This document shows, piece by piece, positions 1 through 12,901 of a stretch of DNA of 64,000 bases. The position numbers and the translations under genes were made by a program. The stretch covers positions 16,345 through 80,344 of the forward strand of contig SJOL01007058.1 in NCBI GenBank assembly GCA_004794785.1, in the 5' to 3' direction. Each line of letters starts with the position of its first letter. The stretch's first letter is position 1. Under the pieces are notes generated by a model. That model saw only the letters and a list, made by a program, of their open reading frames with translations, had not been told where the DNA came from and searched no databases. This DNA is from Opisthorchis felineus (lineage: Eukaryota; Platyhelminthes; Trematoda; Opisthorchiida; Opisthorchiidae).

Positions 1-2262
1 AGTACTGCAGGATTTTCCTCTTTCACAGCAGAACCAGTTCAAAACTGTATATGGGTAGGGATTTTATGTAGAAACGTAATGATCAAATAGCCCTATCTTC
101 ATATTCACAGAGTGTGTCTCTTGCTTGTGAACTTGACAGCGGTTCAGTAGTCCAGCCTCCCAAACATGAGGGATTTTCGGCGCAGCTGAAACAGCAGAAT
201 GAAAGCCAACGTTATCCTAGGCTCATCGGCATAGTAACCGGTTACGTTTTCTGTGAATTTAATGGTAACTGAATAGAATTTTTAGGGTTTATCCGACAGG
301 GTCATTAAACAATCATTACGACATATAGTTCAGTTAACCTATCCATTTTGGAGTGCTTTCAACTAGAAATGAGCAGCTGGAAATCGAATTATTTTTAGCA
401 TCATATTGACAGTAATTGGTAACACCAGAAGCCTGCCCACGTGGACCCACTCTTCTGTGATGCTGTATGGTTTCGTGCACATGTCTACACATCATACGGG
501 TTCACCATTAGCGGTAGGTTGTCCATGCCTACCAAGGACATCCGTAATGGTTGAGTGTTGAGACTACAGCAAAAAGACCATTTACCGTCGCAGATGCTCA
601 GCACCAAAACAATGCTACATGGAGTAACAGCGGTGACTTCAGACTTCTAGAACATAAAATCAAATATGCAAGACGAAAATGGGCAAAATATTTTCCAGTC
701 TTAACTACGTCGCAAAATGTGCTAGTTTGTGTGGAGCTTGTTTGGAATCAGTTCGTTCGACCCGCAAAGTAAGGCAATGTAAAGCATCTCACTATTCAGT
801 GAACTAATTCACACAGAGTGATTCGTACCAGTGGGCTCCCCGATTAACGAATCCAAAGATATCGGTTTCCTTTGCAATGCTAATTATCCGTACCCCATAC
901 TGCTTAAAAGGACTGACCTGAATAAGCTTGATTTTGGGGGGTTCGGTTTTCATTCCAGTGCAAATGATTACCGCTTAGTGGTGCCTTTCTGTACCTTATG
1001 TAAATTGCGCAATCAAACACTCATACCTTGAGCCCAGAGAAGGTCAGTGCCGAAGTCAATCATACTCTCTTCATTTTTAACCGCAACATAAACCTGCATG
1101 GTGATCCCGTAATTCGGTTCGCGCCCGGATACGCCCTATTTAGTGCTGTTTATAAGCTCACCTATCGGTCCAACAATAAAGGGCGATATTTCTAGACTGA
1201 ATTTTAAGCCGCACAGTGCAAATGTCTTAGATTCAGAACAAAAGTCTCGAATTTAGCTAGTGCGTTATAACAAGCCGTCAAAAAAAGCAGCTTGCAATTT
1301 TCCTGCATTGGCGTTATCTGTCTCACCCGAGCAAATGGTTTCCTACAGAGGTCTGTGTTTGGCTGTGAAAGTTCAGTATTGTTTCAGAGTAGGCTTTTTA
1401 TAAAGTTTTTCTGGCGGACGGAATCTACATCGAAAGAAAGTCGTTTGAAGGTCCTTAAAATAAGTTGGGTTCTCGTTGGAAATGCCATGTGCATGAACAG
1501 CACCCGTTCCATTCCGTATAGTTAGAAATGCGGTTGATTATCTTACAGTATAACGTGATTATTGCAATGTTCTATTGTTTCCGAGTTTATATTGGCGGTT
1601 GCTTGAATGTGTGCACTTTGCATTTTGCCATAACTGAACCGTATGCGCCCATTTTTCCTAAAAATACTAGACACTGTCTTGCAGTTGCTTTTACGCTTTT
1701 ATCGTTTGTGGGTTGCAGATTTGATCTCTTCCTGTGCCGTTCTGCAGTTGTTGATCCCGAAACGTTTCTTAAGACGTTGTAGGCTCTGTCTACCACTGAT
1801 TCCATCAGTTTTCTGCTTGATTGTGTAATGAACGCCAGGAGTGTCTGATGTAAAAGTGCGATTCGCGTGTGGAATTGGCGACCTACTTACTGAACCATCC
1901 GCTTCGGGTACACTGAATATCACGCGTCACATGCACGCACAATTACCAATGATAACAAGCACGAATATAGATGGCAACGTGTGCAACTGATGACCGATAA
2001 ACCCGAAATTGATTGCTCGTTGAGACGCAAACCCGCTTGAAGTTGAACTTCGCCTCAAAATTTAAGTGGCTTATAACATAACGTTCGAGACTTGTCAAAC
2101 ACTGACACACTGAACACATATAATTTGGCACGGCCTTCTTCAATATGTTTGCATGCGTGTGAATTATATTCAACCAGACCGAACTCCTGCGCCTTCTTCT
2201 TCCTTTAATCAAATGCGGTCTCCGATATTATAACGTGAGACCGAAGGCCCTGCATTTCGTTC
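1..2262 (-). repeat. Dispersed repeat R1, copy 1 (left-truncated by window)
   Basis: Read on the minus strand, this stretch matches, in order, blocks of the long plus-strand copy at 32.7-37.5 kb. About 2,262-1,590 matches 32,715-33,440. About 1,270-1,000 matches 34,330-34,680. About 890-640 matches 35,660-35,945. About 620-1 matches 36,560-37,260. A long match is at 1,861-1,980, whose reverse complement pairs with 33,003-33,120 at roughly four bases in five by eye. No recognisable protein domain was found in any frame. The short frames it contains are broken differently in the two copies, so it is treated as non-coding or long dead. The copy runs off the left edge of the window. The nature of the element (class I, class II or segmental duplication) is unknown. 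Confidence 0.8.
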
Positions 2263-5200
2263 TCGAGTATGACTTGTATGTACTCATGTAGCCTGTGTAT
2301 GGCAATCGCTTGATGGATCGACGTTTCTTACGATTAACATCGTTAGCTCGATCGATATCTTGCGAGCAACAAAGGATGAATCTTTACTTTAGGCATACTG
2401 ACAGGCTTGTTCAGACCCCAAAACTACGTATGTGTGGTTTTCGTTGTCATTTGATGTGAGAATAAATGTGATATTTTTATGTATCAGGCTTTGCAGTCAC
2501 TTAATTGCGTGTGTTCTAATACGAGACCCTCAACGTGTACCTTGAGTCACCAACCCTATCTATGTACCTGAGCCACCCGCCAAGCTATCGACCATGAACC
2601 GCCTATTTTCGTCTCATACTCGAGGTGTCTTATTGAAATAAACAATATTGTCAGGAAAGCTTGTAAATGTTCTGTTAACTACGAGAGCCCGGGCAAGGAT
2701 AAATATGTACTGGCAATATGTTGTATACTGCCCCTATTTTGACGGGGAATTGATCACATCCTAGACACAAACGCTTGTCCATTATAGGTTTAATGTTGTA
2801 CGTCACCCGCCAACCTTGCGCGCGTCGTTTGAGTGATGTTGTAGTCAACTGCAACGATTACCGTGATTTGATGCAAGGCTGACGGAAATCAGGCCTCCTC
2901 CACAATCATCCGTAGAGCTAATTCAGATATGTTTATTACTTTAGGGCAGCTGCTGATCTTAATTAGCGATCTGGAAACACATAAATGGGGGCAGAAATAT
3001 GCAGGCTCCATACTGGGCTCGTTATGACAGAATTGCTCAATCAACCGTAATTCAACGAAATCACTATATGGGTCCGAAGTTTGCAAACGCGTGCGACGAG
3101 TAGTGGAACCAACATTTCAAATCTGCTCGCCTACAGTTAGCCTTCAATTTCTATCTCGCAGTTTGTCCCTCAGTATCACTGCACGCTAGAAAGTTGCTTA
3201 TACATTGGATGCTGCACAATACCGCAAGTAATATATTATTGTGCACAAATAGGGCATCCTTGATAACATTCAAATGTTTGCAGAAAAGAAGAGGGACGGA
3301 GTTTTAATTTTGCGACATTGCACGGTGAGCTTCTGACTTCAGCTTACTTTCATGTGTATCATTACCATCTTTGTTAAATGCGGGTAATGTGGAGCGGTTT
3401 ATGTAGAGCTGGCAATAATGTGAAGCAACCATCAAAGATGGCATTCTCATTGGGCGCGGCCCGTCCCTGTTGAAAAATGTGGCGATAGATTCAACAGTAT
3501 TTTTTTCAAATTTCAGCGCTTGTCATGAAAAACAGCTGTCGGTAATGATCTAGGTTTTCGGTCGGTCCACAAATTACCTTCCTAATTTGAGCGGTCGTTT
3601 GAAATAAAAGATACGGTTTCCATTGTTTGGAATATTTCAATGCATCTTGTCCATTGTTTCGTAGGAATGAAATTGATTAACTTAAACCTAAAATTGCAAA
3701 AATTCTTCTGAATTGTGTAATCCCTGTAAATACAGAAAAACCACTATCATTCACCGGAAAAAATATCAAGGGATACTTAATCTGCAAACAGCAGGTTCGG
3801 CGCCGCAAACAGAAATATCTTAATGCACTGATTTCAATATTCGTTCACATTAGTCCAAACTCACAAGGTTCTATTTTCTTACACACACAAAAGAACATGT
3901 TGGAATTAAGGTCGACAACTAAGGTTTTCCTTTACGAACTCGAGCTAACATATGAGTGTCCAATCGAAAGCTTCAAAGAATTTCATTTGAATCCAGCAGA
4001 AAGGTGGCTGTTCTGCAAAATCCTTTCAGAATGTGTTTGTGTTATTTGAATAAATGCTCCAAAACTTTTCTTTCACTTTTCCTCCCAACATTCGTACAAA
4101 CATTTCGATCTAAGTGTTTCGAAAGCCAGATGATATGCTTCTTCACCTGCAACTAGAAATCGCTAAACATTGCTGTTCCAAACTTACAAATGATCGGCCA
4201 TTACCAGAAGATTGTGAGATTTTGAGAGAACAAAAAATGCGCCACCGTTTAGTATCACGTTTGTTTTGTTTTATGATGCATGCATACATATATATGATGC
4301 ATGGTTTCCAGAGGGCATAATGTTTTATTTATGTTTGCTCCCGGTTTTGGTATTCTGGTGAAAATTGCTACACAGTTACCCGTAAATAGTTAAAATATAG
4401 CTGGTGTGCGACGCAATGGCAGTGAAACCTAGACTTCATGTATGTGCTGCAGACTCTGAACGACGTGTTCTTGAGCTTTCGCACGTGCAACTCAGCCGAT
4501 GCACACCCTAAATCTTCTGTGAATCAATTTTTACCATTTATTGAACATCTAAATTTTATACCGCCTGCATTGTCTCACTCAAAATGCACACCTATCTTGG
4601 CCGATTTACCATTGGGCAGTGTTATTACCAATAAACATATTTAAACATTGCAAAGGAGATGCTCGTTATATCTATTCATCATTTGAGCTCCCATTTTGTT
4701 ATTCTCGCTTGCCTGGCGATGATTTTAACCTTCACTATGTCGCTACCCATATGCGCTCTCGGAGATTATGACATTAGCCCCTGTCAATCTGATATGCGTG
4801 GGTAGAAGCAGGAAGATTTCAAAATCTGATGGAAGGTCTCGTCTGAAATAAAAGCCTTAATAGCACGTTTGTAGAATTCCAACGTGGAAGAACGATAACC
4901 TACAACATTTTGTTGGTGCATATGGTAAACAGCTTGCTTAAATTTTAGGGCAATAATCCGAACGTTATAATATGTGGTAACTCTTGGTATAGTTTCGTCA
5001 TGGCTGAGGGAAAATCACTGAGCTATGCACTAGTCAACAATGACTCCCTCGTGTATTTAAATCAGGTTTGCATCGGTACAATGTAGCATGTGTCGCATTC
5101 TTTTTCAAGCTGCATGTGGACGACCGTAAACATAAAAAAATTACCGAACGTCAACCAAGTCAAGACAATGGAATTATGTCTTGATGACGTAGCAACTAAT

Positions 5201-8153
5201 GGTAGCGGTCATTGTTGGTGATGAGCAACGAGGAAAGAGCAAAACGGCCAAGCGCGGAGAAGTCTGGCAATTCTTCGAAACCAGGATGTATAAATTTCAT
5301 AAAATGTTGTATTGAGGAACGTAAACCGAATAAGCGAATATGCCAATGTGAATGTGGTGTATTAGAGCGTTCTATTTTGTGTACCATGAAACCGCAGACA
5401 CTACGCGGTTATTCTGTATCGCCTTTCTTTCAATGCACTTCTGTCAGACTACTTACTTTTAAATATCTGAAGTGCGTCTACTGGTTGTAACGTTTAGCGA
5501 ATTATTTTGAAACGGACAATATTTTGGAAATGACTTGTGCACTTTGGTCAGTAACAAAAGACTTAGATAACATTGAACAAGTAATTGAATTGTAATTGAA
5601 TTCTAAAAGGATTTACTGACGTTTCAAAAAATAGTAGACGATCGTTTAGAGTTTCTGCGCCAACATCTGTATTGTCAGAAACGTTCAAAGAATTCCACAT
5701 ATTTACAAATGTGTAATTGTGGCAAACAGATTATTTAATTAGACTTATTTATCATTTAGTACACATACGAAGTATTTTATGCGAAATTTACCACGAGGTC
5801 TTATCATGATCTTCAAGCAAGGTTGCAAACACCAACATTCGTCAGTTGGCGTGGCATGTTTCAAGCTTAAGTTTTGTTACACATGCATCAAAACCTGTTG
5901 AAAACCCGTATCGTATTGTAAGCTTTCCCATCTTGAACACAAAGTCAGGAGCAGATTGTTTGTGCTAACCCATAGAATGTACCACACATCGGAATAAGAC
6001 ACTTATTAAGGCCACTACTCGCCATAATTTCACCTTGATACTATGTTTGCTAAAGGTGCACAGCGACGGTTGACAGAGATGGGTACTTTGATTGCTTATA
6101 CACCGAGGGCCACATGTAAATACCGAGTGAGCTGTCACAACTCTCGGATAAAGAAACATGGCTCATGGTATGTGTTTGGCATACTTTGGTTCACAACACT
6201 CAAAATATCTATCAAGTGAAAAAAACTGCGAGTCGGTGAACTGGCCAATAACCTCCAGTCGCTGTCTGTCTTCGAAAAATTTGAAGCAACATAAACCCTA
6301 ATATCTTGGTAAAATTTTCGTCACGTTATGTTTCAAAGATATTTGAAATACCATGTTATTCCTTCTGATAGCCCAACCTTAAGAAGACAAAACTTAAGCA
6401 TGTCATGTTTACAAGGCAGAAGAAAATATATTAACCCGAATATAAGTATGTTCCTCAGTAAACGTCCTCGGTACGCAATATATAGTCCCAACGGTTCACA
6501 GTTCTAGTTCACGAATTTATATTTGGGGATAGAAAGAAACCTAGTTTACGGACGTCCGCGAGATGTTTTTGCCACAACTTCCAGCTTCAAAACTTAAAAA
6601 TTGCCTCTCAAAATAAAGCAAAATTTTGCGCACTTGTGAGAATGCATTTAGACGGTATGAACTAGGACTATGACATTTTTTGTTTCTACCTCATTGTTAC
6701 ACGAATTTTGGTGAATAAAAACACCTAAGGTTTCCTTCTCTGTGTTGATGGCAAACCTGCCAGGATGTTGTATCAAGATGCACAATGTAAACTCTAATCA
6801 ACTGTTTGGTGCGCAATTTCCAGGAATCTAAATTTTCAAACCACGCACCTTCATTTATTATGATCACCAAGTTTATGCTCGATTGCTAAAAGACGTATTA
6901 CAGTAATCAATTTTCTGTATGCATTCAGTAATACCTATTAGAAGTTTCTCTTTCAAAAAAACCTGTAGACATTTTGATTTCATATTTTCTTTACATCCAA
7001 TGTTGGTTGCCAAAATATATATGGAATCCGTGTAAAATTGAGGATTTGCACTCATCAGGTGCTTGACTTCATGCTTTCAGTAGTATTTCTTTTTCCGTTT
7101 ACTGTAATTCATGTGGACCGTAGTGTAGGACAACTCCCTAAACTGATTTGCTTTCAAAGACTAAATAGCGATATATTTATACTTGATATGTGCGCTTTAG
7201 GAAGTCTTGCTAGTGATTTTAGCCGCACCACCAAACCGATGGCAGCAGCTTGACTCTGATTCTAGTTGCGCGCATACCAATTGTTCAGCGTTGAAGTCAG
7301 CGTCGTGTGCAAGCTTTCAAAATGTTTGACCAAATGCGGTTGAGCGTTTGGTTATGTAGTCTTAGCGATAGACTAAAAGCATGAAAACCTCATCGGAAAG
7401 CCAGCAAAACATCAGTCATCCCAACTAAGTGCCTGCTGATGCATTGTCATTTGCCATGTTTGCGTGACAATCACATTGTACAATTCGGTTCAGCATCAGA
7501 GCATTCGCCACTGATGATTGCTTTCCTGCTACTTGCAATATTCTTGGGCATATGCATTAGGCGCTTGATGAACCTCCAAACTGTAAACGTTGAGGATGAT
7601 GCAGTCAGTTTTATATTTGCACCTGTTCTTACGCTACAAACTGGGTTAGTACTCTGATGCATTCGTATGTTTGCTGGAAATCACTGTTCTCGATTGATCG
7701 GTTGTTCGACTAAGCAGTTTGAAACTTGCAAAGTGCTATGATCCGCCACTATGACGTAAGCTTCGTTGGCTTCAAATCTTTGATTAAGGTGGATGGTTTG
7801 AATGAATGGTTTGCTTTTGATTGTATGGTTATGCTCTTATACCCTTATCCACCCTTTAAAGCATTTGCCCATATTTTGAATCTGCTGGTTGGTTCAAAAG
7901 TTTTTGGGCCCCACATTATCTTCTAAGAATATTTTTTCCTCCAAATTTGGCTCAGTGGCATCACAAAACGGAACTTTTGTTTGTGGTGCTCTTCAACTGA
8001 ATGTGATGTTTAATGGCCGTTCACGTTACATTTAGTACGATATGCAAGATACCTCATTTTACATTCTGGAAAAAGACTACTCATTTGTTCACTGACACAC
8101 CATAACTGGCTTGCCATTTAGGGGAGCGTGCTGCCACTACTTCACCAGCGCAC

Positions 8154-8158
<5 letters not shown>
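2263..8158. other. Unassigned intergenic or intronic DNA
   Basis: About 5.9 kb of A+T-rich sequence in which I recognise no gene, RNA or element. The longest frame of note is at 5,212-5,490 (+), 92 codons, with a lysine- and glutamate-rich start and eight cysteines in its middle. It has no recognisable family and its length is within chance for this composition. A spliced exon cannot be excluded. Confidence 0.5.

Positions 8159-8202
<44 letters not shown>
8159..8202. repeat. (AT)22 microsatellite
   Basis: Uninterrupted alternating AT over 44 bases. It is self-complementary and so able to form a cruciform. No neighbouring gene is seen. Confidence 0.97.
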
Positions 8203-8205
<3 letters not shown>

Positions 8206-11200
8206 CACGTTGAAAATGGCAAATGTTTGCAAGTTTAAGCAATAGGATTCGTCTGACCCTAACTACCTTTTTTCCCCAACCTACTTATTTGCCTTACTGA
8301 CCTTCGCAGTTAGGTAACTTTGAAATTTCAAAAAATTATGAAACGTTTTGAGTGGTTGTTGGTAGTTAACCGATACGTACAATTCAGGTTCACCGTACGC
8401 TCCTTTGAACAACTGTTGTTCTCGCCTAGTGCGAGTAACATGAGTCGTTGTTTCTAGGCTGCCAAGATTGCTGAACATCAGTGCATATATCCTGGATAAA
8501 TTGGAACCGAGTTTAAATCATGTATCCACTAGGCTAAACTTTACTTTAGCCTTCATTCTAGTAAAGGTTCGGGGGTATGCGTTGTGCCCAAACATACCGT
8601 TAGAGAATTTGTCTTTTTCGCATACCTTTGGATTACAGGCAACTTCTGTCTACTCCCTGCAGCTTTATAGGCTAGTAATCACTGATTTTCTTATCTAGAT
8701 ATCTCACCACTGATTGATGTGCTCCATGTCGTTTCCTAGTGCTTAGTCTTTTGTTGAACCACCTTGCAAAGTTGCTGACGGTTACTGAGATAAGCAATAT
8801 TGTTACCTTGCTGCTATGCCTATGCATCCAGTAGATTGAACACTATATCTTCACATATAACGTAATTACGAATGCGGAGCTCAAAAAAGTCTCAAATGCA
8901 CACTGGTTTTGCAGTGATTCTGACAGTAACGAAACCGCACAGATGATCGTAGTTAACTAGCATTTAAATAGGAGCCAGATAATGCAGGCAATAAATGCGA
9001 TATGGCTCAAACAAAATTTTCTTCCTGAAAGCGAAATCCGTTCATGCCAAAGGGCAGATAAGCGTTGTACAGTGAATTCATCCATAGTAGGAGTGAGTGT
9101 ATTATTCTAGCACCTCTTGCTAGCAAAACTGATATGACAGAAAACGTGTCAGATCTTGAAGTACAGGAAGATTGCTTAATAGCCTGGAGCGTAAATACCA
9201 CTTTTGATGACGGAATATGCAATTTTTTCGTCAAATTTTACACCACTGCAACTTCCAAGATGCTCACAAACTCTACAGTTTTTGTTCACAAGAATAACCC
9301 TATATTTTGGGGGCCCAAAACATACTGTGAAGGACGAAATGGCGGTTAAATCATCCGAAAACGCCCGCCTTTTCTTGAGCCCGTTAAATAAGAAGAAAAA
9401 AACGAAAGTAAATTCAAATACATGATTTAGGCAGTGATTTGTATTAGCAATAGGGGCCTTTGGGATGTTCACGAAAATGAGTTGTGCAATGCTTTGTCTT
9501 CAGCCATAACGTTTTTTATATATCGGAATGCATGCACATATGTTTCACATGTATATGATACCGATATTATTGTTGCTTACAAAATGATCGCAGGGTGGTC
9601 CGACTGAAATTTATGCTAGAATTTCTGAGAAGTTGTTTGGTAATCACTCATCTAGAAAATTTTCCCTAGCAATTTGTTCTGATGAAGCTGATCATTTTGG
9701 AATTTCATTTTATGTGAAAAGCGTACGATCAAATCTGCCAACCTTAAGAACACAAGCAAGGTTGGGATACGGAGTTATTACAATCATCCGGGTGACTATG
9801 TAACCGCAGATTAAGGTAGACATCTAGTGCCACGAGAATGGGACGCACAAACGTGATATTTATTTTTCGTCAAATTTTGTGAAAAGGCGATGCGGACTAG
9901 CACTTTTCACCTAGTTTTCAAAAACACTATCTGGGCTTGTATACTTGTGCACAGAAACAAATTTGGACATGCTATCCCAACTGCATAAAGTGACTTTGAT
10001 AATAAATGACAAAACGCGTAAGGAGTCAACGTTAAACGGTTTTCCATGAAAATAATGTGGAGCTATTTTGCTAAACAATGTGGCCCTGCTAAGAATTAGA
10101 ATAGTGTTTGGAGGTACCTTGGATTTTGGCTAAAACCGAGTAAATTCATTGTATGCCACTGAATTTTGTAGTGAGAGATAACCGCGAAAACTGTACTTGC
10201 ATGTTTCGTACCAGGCTGCCCGTTCTTTAGGAGGCCTTCTGGACAAATGTTAATCGGTTTAACATTTCTTGGGATTCACTTTAGGATTCATAATAAAAGG
10301 CTCATGTTTAAGAAGCTCAGCAGAAGTTTCGTGAAAAGTGACTTTCTGCTATTAATTTTAGAATGTGGTCAGGATTCACATGAAACCGATTGACAAATTC
10401 AAGATGTCTTTGTCGGTGAGCCCGCCGCTAGATATATTTTTACGCTGGGCTTAGCAACTCCCAGGCTTAAAATAACTTGGTGCTAATGTTTATTGGAAGG
10501 AAATTTTCGCAAGCCCGTCAGTCCTGAAAAAGGTATTTTACGAATGCCACTTTGTGTGCATCTGACTCTTCTAGAAATTGTGCAGTTGTGGGTGTTTTGT
10601 CTACCGATTTAGACATTTAATTCGTGCTCAATTGTTATTCAGCTCTCTTTGTTGATATTAACCTTTAGTTTTGAAATGTCATCATGCTCAGTAATGTTTG
10701 CATTTACTGGGCTATTTTACGCGTCTTGTTCCACTTTTTGTCCCACATTAGGTCACTTCATATACAACCTCTAGGCCGTCAGAAATAAGCCATTCAGTCC
10801 TGAATATGGCGTAAAAATTTAGAGTAACTACAATACAAAATAAGTGAGCAGATAAGAATTTCGAATTTAAAAGATCATAGTTAGATTTGGATACTTGTCT
10901 TAAAGGGGTCAGACGTTCTCCAATTGCCTGTGCAATCAAACTACTCCAAAAAAAGTATGAAATTCGTGGTGTTTTAGCGTGCACATTATGCAAAATCCAT
11001 TCGGGCTAGTTATTCACCGCGCATTCACCGGCGCAAATGCGTGCAGCTACAGGTCACAACATGGAAAACCTGTGGTTACCGGCTTAACCCTATTAATCAA
11101 AAATCACATTCACACTTCTGCTAATATATTGCCATCTATAAATCAACTTGCATAATTTTGCATACTTCGCACTTCTGCTTAAATGTTAAGGCAATAACCA

Positions 11201-11737
11201 ATCTAGAAACGTCAGCGCAAATAGCCGTTAGAGGTTCTGGTGAAAATGTAACTGTTGATATGATGTTGATTTTTCGGATGCATGGAAGAATAAAACCATG
11301 CTAAATTCCTCTGTAGGTCCCCGGTTTGTTAGTTCACATGAAACAAACAAGAGTACCATGGTACCAATAGTACACGTGCTCACAAGGACAAGAAGCGCCA
11401 CATAGTTTTATTAGCTTCCAAGATGAGGCTTCACCAAAACCAATGGTGCTCTGTATGGGTGACCACAACCAACTATGACTGAGCACGTGGCAAGTCAACT
11501 TACAGGGATTATAACTGGAAGCTTCTGGTTTAACTGCATGAGCAAGTCATTTCGCGAGTTAATATTGATAAGCTACTAGGTACACGATAGTAGTCTCGTT
11601 TTCAAAGTTGTTTCAGGCATGAGTAAAATTATTCAAAAATCAAGTGTTGGTGGATGCGGGATTTTATAGAATACATACTCAAATAACTCTCTCTTGAACG
11701 ATCGTCCTCCTGTCCCGGCGCAATCATTTTCGAGAGT
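8203..11737. other. Unassigned DNA
   Basis: No recognisable gene or element. Overlapping short frames occur on both strands around 9,007-9,472 (up to 98 codons), but none resembles a known family and both strands are equally open, which argues for chance. Confidence 0.5.
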
Positions 11738-11751
11738 GCACACCAAAAGGG

Positions 11752-11769
11752 AAAGCTCTGGACTTGAGC
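11752..11769 (+). promoter_or_regulatory. Pol III A box (tRNA D-arm-like)
   Basis: AAAGCTCTGGACTTGAGC keeps the AGCTC and GAGC halves of a D stem, with G and T residues at the usual loop spacing of the A-box consensus. It lies about 40 bases upstream of the B box, the normal tRNA distance. Activity is inferred. Confidence 0.6.
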
Positions 11770-11792
11770 TTCTCTCTTTTTGATCGATGGGT

Positions 11793-11808
11793 GGAGTTCA
11801 AATCCCGG
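11793..11808 (+). promoter_or_regulatory. Pol III B box (tRNA T-arm-like)
   Basis: GGAGTTCAAATCCCGG fits the T-loop/B-box consensus GGTTCGAATCC with A in place of the central G. It directly precedes the hammerhead region. Confidence 0.75.
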
Positions 11809-11820
11809 CACGGTCATTGG

Positions 11821-11873
11821 ATATGTACCACTGATGAGCTCTAATGAGAGCAAAACTCGAGTCCAGTGTTTGG
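11821..11873 (+). ncRNA. Hammerhead ribozyme-like core, probably inactive
   Basis: The first conserved core, CTGATGA, is at 11,831-11,837. Helix II follows as a perfect five-pair hairpin, GCTCT (838-842) with AGAGC (847-851), closed by an AATG loop. The second core should be GAAA but reads AAAA (852-855), so the conserved G12 is replaced by A. Helix III is only two or three pairs around CTCGAG, and the cleavage triplet GTC is at 861-863. The flank ATTGGATATGTACCA upstream resembles the helix I strand of the schistosome hammerhead as I recall it. Helix I next to the core pairs poorly with CAGTGTTTGG after the cleavage site. G12 acts in catalysis in this family, so the copy is predicted dead or very weak. 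The very short helix III is like the small hammerheads that work as dimers. Confidence 0.7.
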
Positions 11874-11887
11874 CCCCTTTGGTGTGG

Positions 11888-12882
11888 ACCCATCAAAATT
11901 ATTGTGGCAGCATAGGAGTACGAACGAAACAAAATGTGTCGGACAGGTTTAAAGCATTTCGGGCGCTATCTGACTGGAAATCCTTACTGGGGACCAATCT
12001 ATCGACACAACCAAAGTATGTTACTAGGACATCGTTCGAGGCGTCGGGCGTTCCGCCCACATCACTCAAGCGCGAGCATATTCAAAAATCATTTAGCTCA
12101 CCAAACTAATACGCTAGCATTATGATGACAGACTTCCACGTCTCTGCAAATTTATTCGACAGTACACAATATCTTTTTATTAAAAGGTTCTGTCGATTAC
12201 ATCTAAATTCTTAATGAGTCGCTTTTTATTTGCAGTCAAGGACCTTGATAACCACTTGGAAATTTGCACCGTTGGTCAATTTATTATGATCCAACGATAT
12301 TTTGAGCAACGTAAGCACATCGCCATAAGTGTGGGAAATGCTTCTTAGTTCCTGAGTGTTGAGCAGGCTTTTGCATTCGGAAAAAAGTAAGTCTTGTACG
12401 GTATTTATAGGGCCTGAAACTATGCATCCGCAACAATACACTTCACAATGCGGCTTTTCGACGCAGACAGAAAACACGTAGACCGATATCATTTGGAAAA
12501 GAGATAATGCAAAAATGTTGAAATAACAAGTTAACGGGTATAAACCACAGCCCTGATTCGGGAGTCGCGTATCTAGGATTAGCCGGAATATCTTCAAATT
12601 TGTTGCATTGGTTTAGGGTACGATATATCTGCCTCAACGTCCGTGTTAACACCAACACTCATGTGGTGAGATCACTTGTCGAACTTTTCCAATGTGGCGT
12701 GAAACTCAAATGTTTTCCCTGAAAAACCATAATGACTAAGGTCTACAGTAATCACAGTATGTTTGGCACATACCCGACTGAAACGTTGTGAGGCTTGTAA
12801 GTGATCGTGGGGCGACCAAATGAGGTTGTATTAACTTGAGCATTCTGGGGTACACTGGGGCTCCTACAAGTCGAAAATCGCA
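11888..12882. other. Unassigned DNA downstream of the hammerhead element
   Basis: The first 230 bases (to about 12,120) are less A+T-rich and might be the body of the same retroposon, but no second copy exists in the window to prove it. A 123-codon frame on the minus strand (12,226-12,597) has several cysteines and hydrophobic runs and matches nothing I know. Confidence 0.4.
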
Positions 12883-12901
12883 CTTATTATTATTATTATT
12901 T
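12883..12901. repeat. (TTA)n microsatellite
   Basis: Six TTA units, followed by ordinary sequence. A similar imperfect ATTATT tract is at 13,978-14,001. Confidence 0.9.

Larger units (their letters stand above)
11738..11887 (+). mobile_element. tRNA-derived retroposon with hammerhead core (Sm-alpha-like)
   Basis: A short element combines a tRNA-like RNA polymerase III promoter with a hammerhead-ribozyme core. A D-arm-like A box is at 11,752-11,769 and a T-arm-like B box (GAGTTCAAATCCCGG) is at 11,794-11,808, about 40 bases apart as in a tRNA. They are followed by the ribozyme core at 11,831-11,863. The two edges are inverted copies of each other. The left arm (11,738-11,771) contains CACACCAAA, and the right arm (about 11,852-11,887) contains its complement TTTGGTGTG. 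By eye roughly four bases in five pair with small gaps. A Pol III promoter plus hammerhead is the established plan of schistosome Sm-alpha retroposons, so the class assignment rests on known architecture. The true 3' end of the element is not visible and may lie further right, to about 12.1 kb. Confidence 0.72.

Noticed and set aside
5212..5490. 92-codon frame with eight cysteines
   Set aside because: No family match, no signal peptide, and length expected by chance in 64 kb of this composition. Mentioned only as part of an unassigned stretch.
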